Assembly: GCF_014077625.1 (NCBI RefSeq)
Contig: NZ_JACFXU010000017.1
Location: 62,001 to 126,000, forward strand
DNA from: Sediminihaliea albiluteola
GTDB lineage: Bacteria > Pseudomonadota > Gammaproteobacteria > Pseudomonadales > Halieaceae
Length of the DNA: 64,000 bases
Direction of reading: 5' to 3'
Each line of letters starts with the position of its first letter. The stretch's first letter is position 1. The notes below the pieces were generated by a model. That model did no database searches. It saw nothing but the letters and a program-made list of their open reading frames with translations, and was not told the DNA's origin. Made by a program: the position numbers and the translations under genes. Shown in pieces: positions 62,582 to 64,000 of the stretch.

Positions 62582-62611
62582 TTGGCCGGGGCTGGCGGCA
62601 GGCTGTATACT
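62582..62611 (+). promoter_or_regulatory. Sigma70-like promoter for the rhodanese-grxC-secB genes
   Basis: TTGGCC (62582-62587) and TATACT (62606-62611) are spaced by 18 bases, upstream of the rhodanese gene. The 247-base gap between divergent gpmI and this gene holds no coding frame. Confidence 0.5.
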
Positions 62612-62707
62612 TGGCGCCTTTTTGAGCAAGAGTAACCCTATTTGGGCTTGCGAAAGCGGCCAGATTGCTCAGCTCCCGCATCAAACAATGGACAGTAAAC
62701 GACGCAC

Positions 62708-63121
62708 ATGGCCCTGATTTTAGAGTTCATCGCCCAGCAATGGATATTGGTCGCTGCCTTAATAACGGTAGTGTTTTTGCTTATTTACCATGAGTCACGC
62801 AAAGCAGGGCCGTCGGTATCGCCGCAGCAGGCCATCAATATTGTCAATAATCAGCAGGGCGTATTCTTAGATTTGCGCGAGGCCGCTGATTTTAAGCAGG
62901 GCCATATTGTCGGCGCGCTACATATTCCCACAGCTAAAATCGACAGTCGCATGTCGGAGCTTGAAAAATATAAGTCCAGGCCCATTGTATTAGTATGTAA
63001 AATGGGCCAGCAGGCTGGCGCAGTGGGCAAAAAGCTCAAAGCGAACGGTTTTGAACAAGTCTACAAGATGACTGGCGGTATGATGGAGTGGGGCAGCCTG
63101 CAGTTGCCGACCACCAAATAA
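62708..63121 (+). CDS. yibN: Membrane-anchored rhodanese-like protein
   Basis: This 137-residue protein has an N-terminal membrane helix (QWILVAALITVVFLLIYH) and a rhodanese domain (about 40-135). INIVNNQQGVFLDLREAADF precedes the active-site Cys in PIVLVCKMGQQAGAVGKKL. It matches YibN, which sits next to grxC and secB in gammaproteobacteria. YibN has been linked to membrane protein insertion and sulfurtransfer; the role is not settled. It is followed after 15 bases by grxC and 47 bases later by secB. Confidence 0.85.
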   Translation: MALILEFIAQQWILVAALITVVFLLIYHESRKAGPSVSPQQAINIVNNQQGVFLDLREAADFKQGHIVGALHIPTAKIDSRMSELEKYKSRPIVLVCKMGQQAGAVGKKLKANGFEQVYKMTGGMMEWGSLQLPTTK

Positions 63122-63136
63122 TAGAAACGCCGAATT

Positions 63137-63400
63137 ATGACAGCTAAAGTTACCCTTTATACCACTGCCTATTGCCCTTTCTGTGTTCGTGCCAAGCACT
63201 TACTTGATAGCAAGCAAGTGAGTTATACCGAGTTTGCGGTAGATCGCGATCCCGAGCTGCGGCAGGAAATGATGCGCCTGAGTCAGCGCCGCACGGTACC
63301 GCAGATTTGGATAGGTGAGACCCACGTAGGGGGCTGCGATGAGCTCTTTGCCCTAGAGCGTGCGGGGCAGCTGGACGAAATGCTTAACGTGACACATTAA
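63137..63400 (+). CDS. grxC: Glutaredoxin 3
   Basis: This 87-residue glutaredoxin has the active site TAYCPFCVRAKHLLDSK with a CPFC motif. The cis-Pro region is RRTVPQIWIGETHVGGCDEL. It reduces protein disulfides and mixed glutathione disulfides. Its position between the rhodanese and secB genes is conserved in related bacteria and supports the name. Confidence 0.93.
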   Translation: MTAKVTLYTTAYCPFCVRAKHLLDSKQVSYTEFAVDRDPELRQEMMRLSQRRTVPQIWIGETHVGGCDELFALERAGQLDEMLNVTH

Positions 63401-63447
63401 GCGCCAAACTCATTTTGAATTGATTATTACTAGCGGAGGACGGCTCC

Positions 63448-63957
63448 ATGGCCGAAGAACAAGCAGCAGCAACTCAACAAGAACAGCCCCAGCAGCAGTT
63501 TTCTATGCAGCGCATCTACACAAAAGACCTGTCTTTTGAGTCGCCTAGCAGCCCGGAAGTCTTTAAAAAGCAGTGGCAGCCCAAGGTTAACGTCGACCTC
63601 AATACCAAGAGCGATAAGTTGGATGATAATGGCAACTTTGAGGTGGTGTTAACCATTACCCTAACGGCCAAAATCGAAGAAGACACTGCTTTTTTGGTAG
63701 AAGTACAGCAGGCCGGTATTTTCTTTATCACTGGCATTGAAGGTGAAGATCTACGTCGAGTACTTGGAACGGCTGCGCCCAATATTTTGTTCCCCTATGC
63801 CCGTGAGAATATCGATGCGGTATGTGTCAAAGGTGGATTCCCTCCAGTGATGTTGGCTCCGGTCAACTTTGATGCACTGTACCAGCAGGCCCTAGCGCAA
63901 GCCCAAGCCCAAGTACAGGGTGCCGGCACTGAAGGTGGCGAGAACGCAACGCACTAA
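63448..63957 (+). CDS. secB: Protein-export chaperone SecB
   Basis: SecB keeps precursor proteins unfolded and passes them to SecA for export. It has 169 residues. IYTKDLSFESPSSPEVFKKQ and QPKVNVDLNTKSDKLDDN are conserved, and FLVEVQQAGIFFITGIEGEDL is diagnostic. NILFPYARENIDAVCVKGGF and the C-terminal APVNFDALYQQAL follow. The N-terminus is Gln/Ala-rich. The ATG at 63448 follows GGAGG. A terminator follows at the end of the window. Confidence 0.96.
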   Translation: MAEEQAAATQQEQPQQQFSMQRIYTKDLSFESPSSPEVFKKQWQPKVNVDLNTKSDKLDDNGNFEVVLTITLTAKIEEDTAFLVEVQQAGIFFITGIEGEDLRRVLGTAAPNILFPYARENIDAVCVKGGFPPVMLAPVNFDALYQQALAQAQAQVQGAGTEGGENATH

Positions 63958-63979
63958 ATCAGCATTAGATTAGCGTATT

Positions 63980-64000
63980 AAAGGGGCCTGAGGCCCCTTT
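63980..64000 (+). terminator. Intrinsic terminator downstream of secB
   Basis: A nine-base-pair stem (AAAGGGGCC / GGCCCCTTT) with a TGA loop is found at the extreme end of the window, so any further T-tract lies outside. It is just downstream of the secB stop. Confidence 0.8.

Noticed and set aside
1-64000. CRISPR arrays, insertion sequences and rRNA genes
   Set aside because: No regularly spaced direct repeats, transposase frames or rRNA-like sequence were seen on reading through the window.

Overview
The window looks like a chromosomal segment of a free-living, probably marine gammaproteobacterium, of the kind found in the Cellvibrionales/Spongiibacteraceae. This is inferred from gene order and protein character, not from a database match. 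Supporting signs are the lipid A/LPS core genes hldE and waaA next to tolC, a DUF1249-cpdA-parE run, hisBHAF, the gpmI-envC-ctp and rhodanese-grxC-secB neighbourhoods, and mutY-yggX. Almost all DNA is single-copy coding sequence. There is one tRNA gene, tRNA-Phe(GAA). No rRNA, insertion sequence, prophage or CRISPR array was seen.

Bases 1-17800 are mostly surface-polysaccharide and LPS genes. They comprise two sulfotransferases around a WaaP-like kinase, a polytopic GT39/ArnT-like membrane protein, the four dTDP-rhamnose genes split into two convergent pairs (rfbDB and rfbAC), a GT4/methyltransferase/alpha-alpha-toroid operon, another methyltransferase, hldE and waaA. An aldo-keto reductase and a flavoprotein interrupt the run, and tolC closes it.

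Bases 18000-35000 are housekeeping and metabolic genes. These are DUF1249, cpdA, parE, a YceI protein, an epoxide-hydrolase-like enzyme, an octaheme HEAT/TPR cytochrome, a class I amidotransferase, gloA and a ketosteroid-dehydrogenase-like flavoprotein. They are followed by rdgC, mnmH, a flavoprotein-SelD fusion, a small membrane protein, DUF1653, a GNAT enzyme, a single-repeat GDT1 protein and a MOSC protein. The mnmH-selD pair suggests selenium use for tRNA wobble modification.

Bases 35000-42900 carry a KamA-family radical SAM enzyme, an AT-rich stretch with an orphan terminator-like element and an unknown lipoprotein, and tRNA-Phe with a strong promoter. Then come a divergent hydroxyproline epimerase/D-amino-acid dehydrogenase pair, yggX-mutY and an Rnk/GreA-like protein.

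Bases 42900-50100 hold the most unusual unit: a LysR regulator divergent from a six-gene operon. The operon encodes sulfite reductase (cysJ, cysI), three DsrE-fold sulfur-relay-like proteins, and a nitronate-monooxygenase-like flavoprotein with a C-terminal helical domain resembling DUF6306. It may be a sulfur-handling system in which sulfite reduction is coupled to a dedicated relay.

Bases 50100-64000 contain a short-chain dehydrogenase, hisBHAF, an RND efflux pump with its adaptor, the carboxy-terminal protease, envC, gpmI, and rhodanese-grxC-secB. The window ends in a terminator.
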